Assembly (NCBI GenBank): GCA_019748175.1
Contig: JAIEPX010000008.1
Coordinates: forward strand, 310,001-374,000
Reading direction: 5' to 3'
Source: Gammaproteobacteria bacterium
GTDB lineage: Bacteria > Pseudomonadota > Gammaproteobacteria > JAIEPX01
Length of the DNA stretch: 64,000 bases
Position numbers and translations under genes: made by a program. The notes beneath the pieces are model-generated. The model was not told the origin of the DNA and did not search any database. It saw only the letters and a program-made list of their open reading frames with translations. This document shows, in pieces, positions 1-7,859 of the stretch (position 1 is the first letter of the stretch; every line of letters begins with the position of its first letter).

Positions 1-76
1 CATACAATTGATGAGGCTCTGCTACAGACAGCATATGTTGTTCATAAGGTTGAATAGCCGGATAACTACTTAACAT
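1..76 (-). CDS. pip: Proline iminopeptidase, N-terminal fragment (partial)
   Basis: Only the first 25 codons lie in the window; the rest is beyond the left edge. On the minus strand an ATG at 76-74 follows a strong ribosome binding site (AAGGAG at 90-85). The start reads MLSSYPAIQPYEQHMLSVAE and goes on to PHQLY. The pattern YP-x2-PY followed by an L-Y pair is how bacterial prolyl aminopeptidases (alpha/beta hydrolases removing N-terminal proline) begin, just before their HGGPG oxyanion motif. The catalytic part cannot be seen, so the name rests on a short N-terminal match. It is transcribed divergently from the ParD-like gene. Confidence 0.55.
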   Translation of the reverse strand, partial: MLSSYPAIQPYEQHMLSVAEPHQLY

Positions 77-219
77 TTTGTTCGCTCCTTAAACACGTAA
101 ATTATGCAGTCATTAAAGAGCGATCAGTTATTGATGTCAACAGCAATAAGATCTTCTGTCTGTGCTATACTTATGTTACGATTGTTGTTAATTGTGACAT
201 AAGTAGCAAGGTGGATTTT

Positions 220-483
220 ATGAGTATAGCCGTACGAGTTAGTGACAAGTTATATCAGGCAGCTTCTAAAGTAGCAAAGGCTGAATTTCGTAGTACAGCC
301 CAGCAGATAGAGTATTGGGCTACTATAGGAAAAGCAGCTCTGGAAAACCCTGATTTGCCTACTGATTTTGTCCGAGACATTCTAATGGCGAAGGGGCGGG
401 ATAAGGGGGCTCTGGAACCCTTCATACCTGAAACTAGCTCTTCTATTAAGAAGAGCAAAGGTACGCTTAAGAAAAATAAATGA
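220..483 (+). CDS. ParD-like type II antitoxin, no partner toxin seen
   Basis: An 87-residue protein whose opening (MSIAVRVSDKLYQAASKVAK, then a region reading QQIEYWATIGKAA) matches the ParD-like antitoxin family (PF11903 type), with a ribbon-helix-helix DNA-binding N-terminus. I chose ATG 220 over GTG 211 because AAGGTGG at 208-214 sits at the right distance from 220. The C-terminal third is Lys-rich and probably disordered, as in antitoxins that wrap a toxin. No ParE- or RelE-like toxin gene lies next to it: a long gap and an unrelated minus-strand gene follow. It may be a solitary regulator or a relic of a toxin-antitoxin pair. The family call is fairly firm; the function is inferred. Confidence 0.7.
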   Translation: MSIAVRVSDKLYQAASKVAKAEFRSTAQQIEYWATIGKAALENPDLPTDFVRDILMAKGRDKGALEPFIPETSSSIKKSKGTLKKNK

Positions 484-589
484 GACACCGTATTGTGAAA
501 TGGCGCTAGCAGTAGTGATGGGTGGATTTCAACTATGGATAAGTGGTCAAAACCTGAATTTAGGTTTTGACCACAAACTTCACATCACT

Positions 590-1426
590 CTATTGCTTCT
601 TTTCCGTCATGCTAATTGAGAAGTGTTTCTCTTCAGGCATTTTCGCATCGTTTGTCGGATTTGCAGATTTCCAGAAGCAAAATAATTCCTGTTGAGTTTT
701 CTTTTCATAGCCGTTTTTATCACCTTCTTTTAACACGCGTTCGACTTTCATCTTTGTAGCTAACGTTTCAGCTTTATCTAGAGATCCTGAACGTATGCAT
801 GCTAAAAGTAATGAAGTTCCATTTTGTAAATCGGGCAATGAAACAACTTCAGGAGCTGACTTGTCTATATCACTCACGTTTAATTGATTGGGCACCAAGA
901 GACCTTCTTGTAATTGACTAATATGATCCTTGCCAACAGATACAATAAATTGATTCATTGCAACATTATGCACAGTCAAATACTCTTGTTCTGCCAATAC
1001 ATCATGAATTGTCAATGATTTACCACTGCTGCCTAATTCGCGAGATAATTCACCAATTTGATATCTTAAGGCCGCGTTCGATACAACAATTACTTTATTA
1101 GCGGTGGGATCAGTGATATGAACATGCATATCCATCGGCTCTCTGTCTTTGCCCCAGTTGATCGCAAAATGTGGACATATGCAACCACCATAACCAATAA
1201 GTGGACGGTTGCCTAGAACATAATTACGTAATGTTTTGACCTCATCTGAAAACTCACGCCCTATATAGCCGCCATCGTTTGCAATAGTGGTTATTGGCCT
1301 CCCATCACGTCTGAAAATAACCTCGGCTTGGTCTGAATAAACCGCTGTGTGGAGCTTTTCCGGTTCAAAGAATGCCTTAATTTTACTTTTACAAACTCGT
1401 CTAACAGTTTCAATACCTTTTTTCAT
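590..1426 (-). CDS. Hypothetical protein with one ankyrin-like repeat
   Basis: A 278-residue soluble protein with no signal peptide or membrane segment. I recognise no enzyme motif. The stretch NGTSLLLACIRSGSLDKAET, about residues 203-222, has the spacing of a single ankyrin helix-turn-helix (G-T-x-L-x-A-C-x-G-x-L). The C-terminus is polar and charged (PEEKHFSISMTEKKQ), the sort of tail seen on Dot/Icm effectors. The ATG is preceded by GAGGCAG. It is separated by about 195 bases from the two-gene unit upstream on the same strand, so it probably has its own promoter. A host-directed role is inference from style and neighbourhood only. Confidence 0.6.
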   Translation of the reverse strand: MKKGIETVRRVCKSKIKAFFEPEKLHTAVYSDQAEVIFRRDGRPITTIANDGGYIGREFSDEVKTLRNYVLGNRPLIGYGGCICPHFAINWGKDREPMDMHVHITDPTANKVIVVSNAALRYQIGELSRELGSSGKSLTIHDVLAEQEYLTVHNVAMNQFIVSVGKDHISQLQEGLLVPNQLNVSDIDKSAPEVVSLPDLQNGTSLLLACIRSGSLDKAETLATKMKVERVLKEGDKNGYEKKTQQELFCFWKSANPTNDAKMPEEKHFSISMTEKKQ

Positions 1427-1621
1427 ATACCTGCCTCAACTAAGGATTAATTAACAATGTGATATAGATTGTACAGGCTAATTGTTAACAAAATATTAAA
1501 TTTGTATAAGTTTGAAGTGAGAAAGTACTATGGTGGCTTTATAGTAGTCTTGAAGTGGCTTAGAGCGGGTTTGGGGCTGCAAACACATTAGTTTTACAGA
1601 TACAGGTGATTCGGGCCTTAA

Positions 1622-3235
1622 TTAATCAAATCGATGGGTCAGAGGGCTATTTGGGGCATTGGCGTCGAAGCGTTTACCAAAATCGCTTTGCCTAAAGGGC
1701 GTGAGTGTATTGGCCTCACTATCCAGAATGACGATAGAGTCCGCCGATTGTAACCGGGGATTATGTCTAGGATCGAGTTGTGTAGGGTCTAACATAGAGT
1801 ATAAGGTGGCAGGGTCATCGCTATTTTCTCTTCCTAAACCGATTTGTCCTTCATTCCCTATAAAAGAGCCTGAATCGCCGCAAAAATGGGTTCCGCCAAT
1901 TTCATTATGATCATTAGGTAATGTCTTAGAGGTGGGTGTGGTCACGCTTCTAACAAGACGTACGCCATCAATTTTGGCCTCTTCCCGAGGGTCCATCCAA
2001 TGATTTGTACTCCAGTCTTTCCAATCACTTGGGAGATTAGTTAAGCTTACAGTTCGAATATGCGTAAATCTTTTTGCATTTTCATTTAATACTTCTTTTA
2101 CAGCTTGAACAAATAATTGCTCTAACTGTTCCTGATTATGCGGTTCAGAAAATCCAAATTCACCTAGTCCCATACCTTTTAGAGTAAAAACTGTGCCGGT
2201 ATCAGCTCTGCGCATTGCTTCATCGTTACTTAAGAATAATGTTTTTAACAAAGATTTAATTCGAGCAAGGTAAGCAGGTTTATACAACCAGACATCAACT
2301 CCCATTACGTTTAGAGGAAGAAACTCATCGTTAAGATTTTTTCTTGCATCATCACCAGTATAATCAATAGCAAGTTTTCCCCCATACAATTGTCTTGCTG
2401 CATTCAGGAGAGGAGTGTTCTCTTTAATATTATTGATGCGCGTTGAAAATTGAGGTGAGTGATTCTCTAAAAGCACACAAAAAATAAAATCAGGATGTAG
2501 TGTAGCGCCATTACCAAATTCAGGTGCGACTGTGTTTGTAAGTACGACTAGATCTGCTGATAATTCGGCCTCCCTAACATAGGGCCAATCAATTGAACGT
2601 GATCCAGTACCGATGATAATAGATATTGTTTGCGCTAAAAGCATAGGTGTTAGTATTAATTCGTGAAGTGTCAAATATTCTTTAAATATTTCATCACGAT
2701 CTGCTTCAGTACCAATATTTAATAATAATTGTCGATGATGAGAGAAAGGGTTTGACCCACTCAATAATTTACTAACCTTATCTTTAAAGAGGGCTTTTCC
2801 TAAGACATCTGATTTGTCGCGTGGAATTAATAATCTGCCATTTAAATAGCAAGTCAAAAATCGTTTTTGAAAAAGTCGTTGTAAAAAATCTTCGAAATTC
2901 ATTGTATTATAAAAACGACCCATGATTGAATCTGTGGTTCTGGCTTCAGTGAAATATTGATACAGCACCCCCATATGTTTTTTTTCTACTACAATTCGAG
3001 AAGAATTTTTACAGGCTTCCTGAACTTCTAATTCTGAATCGGAATATTGTGGTGGAGTATCACGATTAATGAGTGCGAGAGGGTTTTTGTACGGACTTCT
3101 AGAAAAATCATTCATTAATGAATGTAAGAAAGAAGAATGACTATAAGAGTCAATCAGCTTACTTTTGAGACTTGCTATCGCTGGTCGAGAAAATGGCGAT
3201 ATATAACTTGAAAATAAGCGTGTACCTCTCTTCAT
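1622..3235 (-). CDS. Hypothetical 537-residue protein, effector-like
   Basis: A 537-residue protein of unknown function. I chose ATG 3235 over the in-frame TTG at 3247 because an AGGA/GAGG ribosome binding site lies directly upstream of 3235. The N-terminus is basic and Ser-rich (KRGTRLFSSYISPFSRPAIA) without a clear signal peptide. The C-terminal half has Gly-rich loops (LKGMGLGEFGFSEP; GGTHFCGDSGSFIGNEGQ) with a helix after the first, which suggests an alpha/beta nucleotide- or sugar-binding fold, but I cannot assign a family. It lies 40 bases downstream of the coiled-coil gene at 3276-3746 and is probably cotranscribed with it, so the two products may act together. Confidence 0.6.
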   Translation of the reverse strand: MKRGTRLFSSYISPFSRPAIASLKSKLIDSYSHSSFLHSLMNDFSRSPYKNPLALINRDTPPQYSDSELEVQEACKNSSRIVVEKKHMGVLYQYFTEARTTDSIMGRFYNTMNFEDFLQRLFQKRFLTCYLNGRLLIPRDKSDVLGKALFKDKVSKLLSGSNPFSHHRQLLLNIGTEADRDEIFKEYLTLHELILTPMLLAQTISIIIGTGSRSIDWPYVREAELSADLVVLTNTVAPEFGNGATLHPDFIFCVLLENHSPQFSTRINNIKENTPLLNAARQLYGGKLAIDYTGDDARKNLNDEFLPLNVMGVDVWLYKPAYLARIKSLLKTLFLSNDEAMRRADTGTVFTLKGMGLGEFGFSEPHNQEQLEQLFVQAVKEVLNENAKRFTHIRTVSLTNLPSDWKDWSTNHWMDPREEAKIDGVRLVRSVTTPTSKTLPNDHNEIGGTHFCGDSGSFIGNEGQIGLGRENSDDPATLYSMLDPTQLDPRHNPRLQSADSIVILDSEANTLTPFRQSDFGKRFDANAPNSPLTHRFD

Positions 3236-3275
3236 AGCTTTCCTCAATAGATGCCTTTACGATTGCAGAAAATAC

Positions 3276-3746
3276 TTAATATTTTGTCTCTGTCATTTTG
3301 ATATTATAGTCTAAATTTAAGAGGTTGGGATTTTTTTCAATAACCATTTGGCGTCGTCTAAGAGTTCCTTGAGTTTCGTACAATGCTTTATTGTTGTTAA
3401 AGTCGAGGCCTGCTTTTTGGATGTCCATGTAGGTTTGTTTGATGGCTTCTTTCATGGATGACTGTTGATTTTCGAGTTTCGGGAGGAAAGCCTCTGATTT
3501 TTTATTGATTTCTAGCAATCTTTTATTGATTTCAGTTAATGCTACAGCTTCTTTCTCTAGCTGTAGTACCATAGCATCCTGCCCAATTTGGGCTATTTCG
3601 TCTTCGATTCTTTTTTGTTCCACTTCTAATGTTGTGCCAATAGGATTTCTTTTGCTTATTATCACTTCGCGATCAATATCACTGATTAAAGGGGGAGTGG
3701 ACTTTGGGGGTAGAAATTTAAAGAAACCTAAAACTTTTTGCCTCAT
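3276..3746 (-). CDS. Hypothetical coiled-coil protein
   Basis: A 156-residue, highly charged protein. From about residue 45 to 125 it is a near-continuous run of heptad-like Leu/Ile with Glu/Lys/Gln (for example RIEDEIAQIG and EINKRLLEINKKSEAFL), indicating a long coiled coil. The first 30 residues are basic and Pro-rich. There is no signal peptide or membrane helix. It is the first gene of a probable two-gene unit with the 537-residue protein, 40 bases downstream. Small coiled-coil proteins ahead of an effector gene are sometimes chaperones or adaptors, but that is only a possibility here. Confidence 0.55.
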   Translation of the reverse strand: MRQKVLGFFKFLPPKSTPPLISDIDREVIISKRNPIGTTLEVEQKRIEDEIAQIGQDAMVLQLEKEAVALTEINKRLLEINKKSEAFLPKLENQQSSMKEAIKQTYMDIQKAGLDFNNNKALYETQGTLRRRQMVIEKNPNLLNLDYNIKMTETKY

Positions 3747-4224
3747 AACCCAACCTTTGCATGTATTTATTACGTTGATGAATCATATATTAGGGTTAGA
3801 TTAAAAGTCAAGTGAAACTATACGAAGTGCAGTTGAGGAGTAACATTTTTTGTGAATTAATGCTGTTTAGGTCGGCGTTGTTAGTGATGATTGCGTGGAA
3901 ATTGATAGATTCTTGTCTCGAGGCGTTAAGATTTCATTAATATTCACTGTGTATAACGGTTATGTACGTAGCGACAGGTATATTAAAGACGAGAATAGTC
4001 TGGATAGATAATTTCCAGACTGATGTCGGATGCCTTGGAGATGTTTTGGGAGGAGGGCGTGCTCTCCTCTCAAAAAGTATAATTCGATAGATAGATTTTG
4101 TGAATAGTGCCTTTGGAAAAGGAAGAAAAGCAGTGAAAATAGGGCAGGGAAGGGCATTTTTGTTGTTTTTTCCCAGATTTTTTGTTAGAATTTTCAAATA
4201 AATTCAATATGAGAGGAAGTAGAT
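3747..4224. other. 478-base intergenic region upstream of the BI-1-like gene
   Basis: No convincing gene. Two overlapping minus-strand reading frames (3937-4197 and 3960-4157) have improbable composition and no ribosome binding site. A short perfect hairpin (AGTCTGGA at 3997-4004 with TCCAGACT at 4014-4021) lies in the middle. The region is AT-rich and should contain the divergent promoters for the coiled-coil gene and for the Bax inhibitor-like gene, whose AGAGGAAG ribosome binding site ends just before 4225. Confidence 0.4.
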
Positions 4225-5718
4225 ATGGCTCGAGATTTACGATATGAAGAAAACTTTTGGGGTAATGTTGAAGCGAGACCTCAAAGAAGACAAAAATCTA
4301 GAAAGAATGACTTTCATGAAGGTTCTGTACCTATAGCCAAGCCAGGCAGCAATCAATTTGTCGCGCAGACATGGCGATTCTTTTTCTATGCATTGTTTCT
4401 TTGTGGAGCAGGCGCATCCTTAGCGTTTATTACACCAATCCCTTTTCTGGTACTTCCCGCTGCGATGGCTGTAATGTTCATTTCTTTGTTCGCGTTTATT
4501 TTACTCCATTATGCCTTTGAAGAATATTCTGGTGCTTTCTACGCTTTCTTATTTTTTGCAACAACATTGGGAATCGTTTTAGGGCCACAATTAGCATTGA
4601 TTGCAGCAACGGTAGAAAGTGGCATGTTTATCATTTGTGCTGCAGCTGCGGTGACAGTAGGTATGACTCTAATGTTGCACAATTATGCTTGGGTTAAAGC
4701 AAGTTTTAGTTTACGCAGAATTTCATTGTTGGGTTCTTTTTTATCAACAGCATTAACAGGCCTGATTATTTTAGGCCTAATCTCATTAATTTTTCCAACT
4801 CCGTTAGTCATGTTGCTTTACGGAGCTGCGGGTGTTGCTGTTTTTTCTCTGTATTTAGTTTATGATGTTTATCTATTGAAAATCGGAGCATTTAGATCAC
4901 CCGTTGAAGCTGCGATGAATTTATTTTTGGATGTGATCAATCTATTTTTTGAAGTACTAAGAATTTTTATAGCTGTTAAAACGGAGAGTAAGGATCTTGG
5001 AAATTTCGGGCAATTCTTTTTAAAACGTATTGTTCCTATTTTAGGTATTGCGTTGATTGTTGTTTCGTTCGGATTATTGGAGCGATGGATAATGAGTTGG
5101 CATGGTGTTGATGATGACATAGATGACAGTGATTATTTTTCTCCTCCTCCTGCGCCGCCGCAAGGTAGATTACCATCAAGTTCTGCGAGTGCACCTATGG
5201 TTCCTCAAGGTCAAGCTCCTCTGTATGAGCAGGCTTCTTCTGGAGTTAAACACTCGCATTCGTTACCACCCCAAAACACTGGTGCTGGAAGTGGTCAACA
5301 GACTTTCTTTGGGAATTCTCCACCGCAACCTCCTGCTGGACCTCCTGCTAGTGCTCCGCCTCTTTATCAACCAGTTTATCCGCAAACACAAGGGGAGTCT
5401 CCTTACGGTCCTCAGCAATATGCTCGGCAAGGGCAGTTTTTTGCAAGTCAGCAAAGTACCGGCCAAAATCAACAGGCATATCAAGGTTATTCTCAGTATC
5501 AACAATATCGATCAGCGCACGGTCACACTCCAGCGTTTGTTCCACATATATCGGGTGGGCAAGGGAATAGTGGTCCGCAAAATAGTTATTTTCCTCCGCC
5601 GCCATACAATCCAGCGCTATATCAGGCACTACCTGCGTATCAAATACCGCCCGCGCAATACCCTGAGCAATATCAAGGTGGTGGAGCGGGAATTCCTCCC
5701 CAGAATTATTATCAATAA
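4225..5718 (+). CDS. Bax inhibitor-1-like membrane protein with Pro/Gln/Tyr-rich tail
   Basis: A 497-residue protein in three parts. Residues 1-45 are charged and cytosolic-looking. Residues about 46-295 hold roughly seven hydrophobic helices ending in LYLVYDVYLL and, further on, AAMNLFLDVINLFFEVLRIF, which is the late-helix signature of the BI-1/YccA/YbhL (UPF0005) family of ion-leak channels that modulate cell death in eukaryotes. Residues about 300-497 are a low-complexity tail rich in Pro, Gln, Tyr, Gly and Ser, with runs such as SPPPAPPQG and PPQPPAGPP. Bacterial BI-1 proteins are normally about 220-240 residues without such a tail. It stands alone, flanked by an intergenic hairpin. BI-1 membership is likely; the tail's role is unknown. 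Confidence 0.7.
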   Translation: MARDLRYEENFWGNVEARPQRRQKSRKNDFHEGSVPIAKPGSNQFVAQTWRFFFYALFLCGAGASLAFITPIPFLVLPAAMAVMFISLFAFILLHYAFEEYSGAFYAFLFFATTLGIVLGPQLALIAATVESGMFIICAAAAVTVGMTLMLHNYAWVKASFSLRRISLLGSFLSTALTGLIILGLISLIFPTPLVMLLYGAAGVAVFSLYLVYDVYLLKIGAFRSPVEAAMNLFLDVINLFFEVLRIFIAVKTESKDLGNFGQFFLKRIVPILGIALIVVSFGLLERWIMSWHGVDDDIDDSDYFSPPPAPPQGRLPSSSASAPMVPQGQAPLYEQASSGVKHSHSLPPQNTGAGSGQQTFFGNSPPQPPAGPPASAPPLYQPVYPQTQGESPYGPQQYARQGQFFASQQSTGQNQQAYQGYSQYQQYRSAHGHTPAFVPHISGGQGNSGPQNSYFPPPPYNPALYQALPAYQIPPAQYPEQYQGGGAGIPPQNYYQ

Positions 5719-5728
5719 TGTGTAATGT

Positions 5729-5794
5729 GAGGGGTCAGATCTTTGCTTGATGTATTATTAGTTTAGAATGCATCAAGCAAAGATCTGACCCCTC
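5729..5794. repeat. Inverted repeat of the GGGGTCA/TGACCCC family
   Basis: Arms at 5729-5752 and 5771-5794 are perfect complements (24 bases), beginning GAGGGGTCAGATC and ending GATCTGACCCCTC, with four further pairs including one G-T. The loop is about 10 bases. It follows the BI-1-like gene by 10 bases and could act as a transcription terminator, but it lacks a T-run and shares its GGGGTCA ends with hairpins at 41068 and 49799, so it looks like a member of a dispersed palindrome family. Confidence 0.8.
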
Positions 5795-5894
5795 AAACGT
5801 ATCGACCAAGACACCACACAGAAAACAGTCTATACTAACCCAATATTAGTCGATCTAATCAGGATTTTTTGTGACATCTAAAAGGAGATTTATT

Positions 5895-6362
5895 ATGAGC
5901 GTCAAAATTGGTATTTCTGACAAAAATTGTTCTCAAATCGTAAAGCAGTTATCTGTAATAATGTCTGACACATATTTGTTGTATGTAAAGACTCAAAACT
6001 TTCACTGGAATGTTACTTCACCTTTATTTCCTTCTCTTCATTTAATGTTTGAATCACAGTACGAAGAATTACAAGGGGCAGTGGATGTTTTGGCTGAACG
6101 CATTCGAGCATTGGGGCACTTTTCTCCAGGTTCATTCGCGCAATTTACATCGTTCGGTAATATTAAAGAATCTACTAAAGTTCCAAGTGCTAATGATATG
6201 CTCAAACAATTATTAGCTGACCACGAACTACTCTGTCGTGAAATTCGCGATGCTATTCCAGCGATTCAAAAACTGGGTGATGAGGTTAGCGGTGATACTC
6301 TAATCGAGCGATTAACTCAGCATGAAAAAACAGCCTGGATGTTACGAAGTTCGATTAGTTAG
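5895..6362 (+). CDS. dps: Dps ferritin-like DNA-binding/iron-storage protein
   Basis: A 155-residue mini-ferritin that would assemble into a dodecamer, oxidise Fe(II) with peroxide and protect DNA. The inter-subunit ferroxidase residues are visible: His37 (NFHWNV), His49 (SLHLMF), Asp64 and Glu68 (VDVLAERI). The length is standard. I start at ATG 5895 because AAGGAG at 5880-5885 precedes it; GTG 5871 is upstream of that site. The N-terminus lacks a Lys-rich tail, so DNA binding may be weak. It converges with sixA, whose stop is only 7 bases away. Stress-induced expression is expected from the family but no operator was seen. Confidence 0.9.
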   Translation: MSVKIGISDKNCSQIVKQLSVIMSDTYLLYVKTQNFHWNVTSPLFPSLHLMFESQYEELQGAVDVLAERIRALGHFSPGSFAQFTSFGNIKESTKVPSANDMLKQLLADHELLCREIRDAIPAIQKLGDEVSGDTLIERLTQHEKTAWMLRSSIS

Positions 6363-6369
6363 CGGCGGC

Positions 6370-6825
6370 TTAATACATCTCAGGCGTAAGAACCCAAAGT
6401 ATGTTGCAATAATTATTGTCGTGATTTAAGCAAACGGCCGTTCCAGGATGAAAATCGATGAGATTAGCATTTTCATCCTGAGCTAAAAGCATGCTAGTGA
6501 GTTTGCTTAAAAAAGGAAGATGCCCAACAATCATCACATCTTCAGAAAAATTCCAGATTTTTTTTAACATCGGTAAAATATGATCGTTCGGTTCTAATCC
6601 TTCAATATATTCACAACGACTTTCATTAACTACCTTCGCCAGTATTTGTGCAGTTTCGAGAGCGCGCGTTTTTGTGCTGTGAAAAACATGAGGGATTTTT
6701 AAATTTATTTTTGATAAATGATCGGCTAAGCGCAAAATGTCGCCTCGGCCTTCGTCACTGAGAGGGTACGCAGCGATTGAATCATCGGTCACATATTTTC
6801 CGTGCCTTACCAGATATATTTTCAT
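6370..6825 (-). CDS. sixA: Phosphohistidine phosphatase SixA
   Basis: A 151-residue histidine phosphatase. The family RHG motif is at residues 7-9 (IYLVRHGKY), followed by the STKTRALETAQ segment and a second catalytic His in IVGHLPFL. SixA removes phosphate from histidines of HPt domains and of the nitrogen phosphotransferase system. The short length and lack of a signal peptide fit SixA rather than phosphoglycerate mutases. The start ATG at 6825 has a strong AGGAGGAA ribosome binding site 5 bases upstream. It is convergent with dps and not in an operon. Confidence 0.85.
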   Translation of the reverse strand: MKIYLVRHGKYVTDDSIAAYPLSDEGRGDILRLADHLSKINLKIPHVFHSTKTRALETAQILAKVVNESRCEYIEGLEPNDHILPMLKKIWNFSEDVMIVGHLPFLSKLTSMLLAQDENANLIDFHPGTAVCLNHDNNYCNILWVLTPEMY

Positions 6826-6913
6826 AACAGTTCCTCCTCTATTATCAGTATATCAGATTAATAATGAAATTTATCGGTTTGACAGCATAGCAATATTTTA
6901 TTAGGATGAGTTT

Positions 6914-6943
6914 AACCTAGATTCCAACTGCAGAATCTAGGTT
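6914..6943. repeat. Short palindrome, CTGCAGAATCTAGG family (copy 1)
   Basis: Perfect 11-base arms (AACCTAGATTC at 6914-6924 and GAATCTAGGTT at 6933-6943) around the loop CAACTGCA. A second copy is at 14161-14190, and half copies carrying CAGAATCTAG lie at 15199-15216 and, with one change, at 36016-36033. It lies just upstream of the TPP riboswitch and could serve as the terminator of whatever precedes it, but its recurrence marks it as a dispersed repeat. Confidence 0.75.
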
Positions 6944-6969
6944 TAAGCACTAGCTCGATTTGAAGACCT

Positions 6970-7046
6970 CGAGCGAGGGGTACCAGTGGATTCTGGTTGA
7001 GAAATACCCATTGAACCTGATCAGGATCGCACCTGCGGAGGGAAGT
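6970..7046 (+). promoter_or_regulatory. TPP riboswitch (THI element)
   Basis: The conserved core is present in order: GAGGGGTACC, a P3 hairpin CCAG/CTGG, the TGAGAAATACCC segment, GAACCTGATCAGGAT, and the 3' GCGGAGGGAAGTG. These match the thiamine pyrophosphate aptamer of enterobacterial thiM. The 3' strand includes GGAGGG at 7037-7042, which is also the ribosome binding site for ATG 7050, so ligand binding should hide it and block translation of thiM. A further stem (GCTCG 6953-6957 with CGAGC 6970-6974) sits immediately 5'. Confidence 0.93.
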
Positions 7047-7049
7047 GTA

Positions 7050-7859
7050 ATGAATTTTAATGACGATACTGTTTATTCTTTATTTTCCAAAGTTCGGGAA
7101 ACGACACCCTTAATCCACAATATTACCAATTATGTGGTGATGCAACAAACAGCCAACGCTTTATTAGCGATCGGTGCGTCGCCTGTTATGGCGCATGCGA
7201 TCGAAGAAGTTGAAGAGATGTCGACATTGGCAAATGCTCTGGTGGTTAATATTGGAACATTGAGCGCAGGTTGGATTCCGAGCATGCATGCTGCAATTAA
7301 AACGGCCAATCTTCGAAAAATTCCAGTTGTACTTGATCCGGTAGGATCAGGTGCAACTCATTATCGTACTGATACTGCAAAATCAATTATCGATAATTTT
7401 AACCTGACCGTAATAAGAGCCAACGCTTCAGAAATTGGATCGCTTTTTTCTGATGGTCATCAAACCCGAGGCGTTGATAATACATCTGATCCAAGAGAAC
7501 TGTTGGAACTCGCAAAAACAGCTGCAAAAACGTATGGAATAATTATTTGTATCAGTGGTGAAACAGATTATATTACTGACGGCAATTTCATATTGAGCAT
7601 CAACAACGGGCATAAAATGATGACTCAAGTAACAGGCATGGGATGCACAGCGTCTGCACTTACTGGAGCGCTATTAACATCCGGTGAAAATAAATTAATC
7701 TGTACCGCCGCGGCGATGGCAATAAACGGAATTGCAGGACAAATTGCTGCCGAAAAATCACAAGGCACAGGTTCATTTCAACTTCAATTTTTAGATACTC
7801 TATCGAGATTAAATCATGAAACTATTTCGCAATACTTACAATTTGACGAGCACAATTGA
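7050..7859 (+). CDS. thiM: Hydroxyethylthiazole kinase
   Basis: A 269-residue kinase that phosphorylates 4-methyl-5-(2-hydroxyethyl)thiazole in thiamine salvage. Visible landmarks are LIHNITNYVV near the start, the DPVGSGA loop, and VTGMGCTASALTGA with the catalytic Cys region of the family. ATG 7050 is used because an upstream in-frame ATG at 6960 lies inside the TPP riboswitch, whose GGAGGG is the ribosome binding site for 7050. It is the first gene of a two-gene operon; thiE overlaps its 3' end by 44 bases. Regulation by thiamine pyrophosphate is directly supported by the aptamer. No thiD is nearby, so pyrimidine phosphate must come from elsewhere. Confidence 0.93.
   Translation: MNFNDDTVYSLFSKVRETTPLIHNITNYVVMQQTANALLAIGASPVMAHAIEEVEEMSTLANALVVNIGTLSAGWIPSMHAAIKTANLRKIPVVLDPVGSGATHYRTDTAKSIIDNFNLTVIRANASEIGSLFSDGHQTRGVDNTSDPRELLELAKTAAKTYGIIICISGETDYITDGNFILSINNGHKMMTQVTGMGCTASALTGALLTSGENKLICTAAAMAINGIAGQIAAEKSQGTGSFQLQFLDTLSRLNHETISQYLQFDEHN

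Noticed and set aside
3937..4197. Minus-strand frames in the gap before the BI-1-like gene
   Set aside because: No ribosome binding site, odd composition, and two overlapping frames of equal weakness.
5123..5725. A 200-codon plus-strand frame overlapping the BI-1-like gene
   Set aside because: It is the shifted reading of the low-complexity tail; composition is Leu/Arg-rich noise and the BI-1 frame has the ribosome binding site and domain match.
6960..7049. N-terminal extension of thiM from ATG 6960
   Set aside because: The segment is the TPP riboswitch; translation from it would be incompatible with the aptamer.
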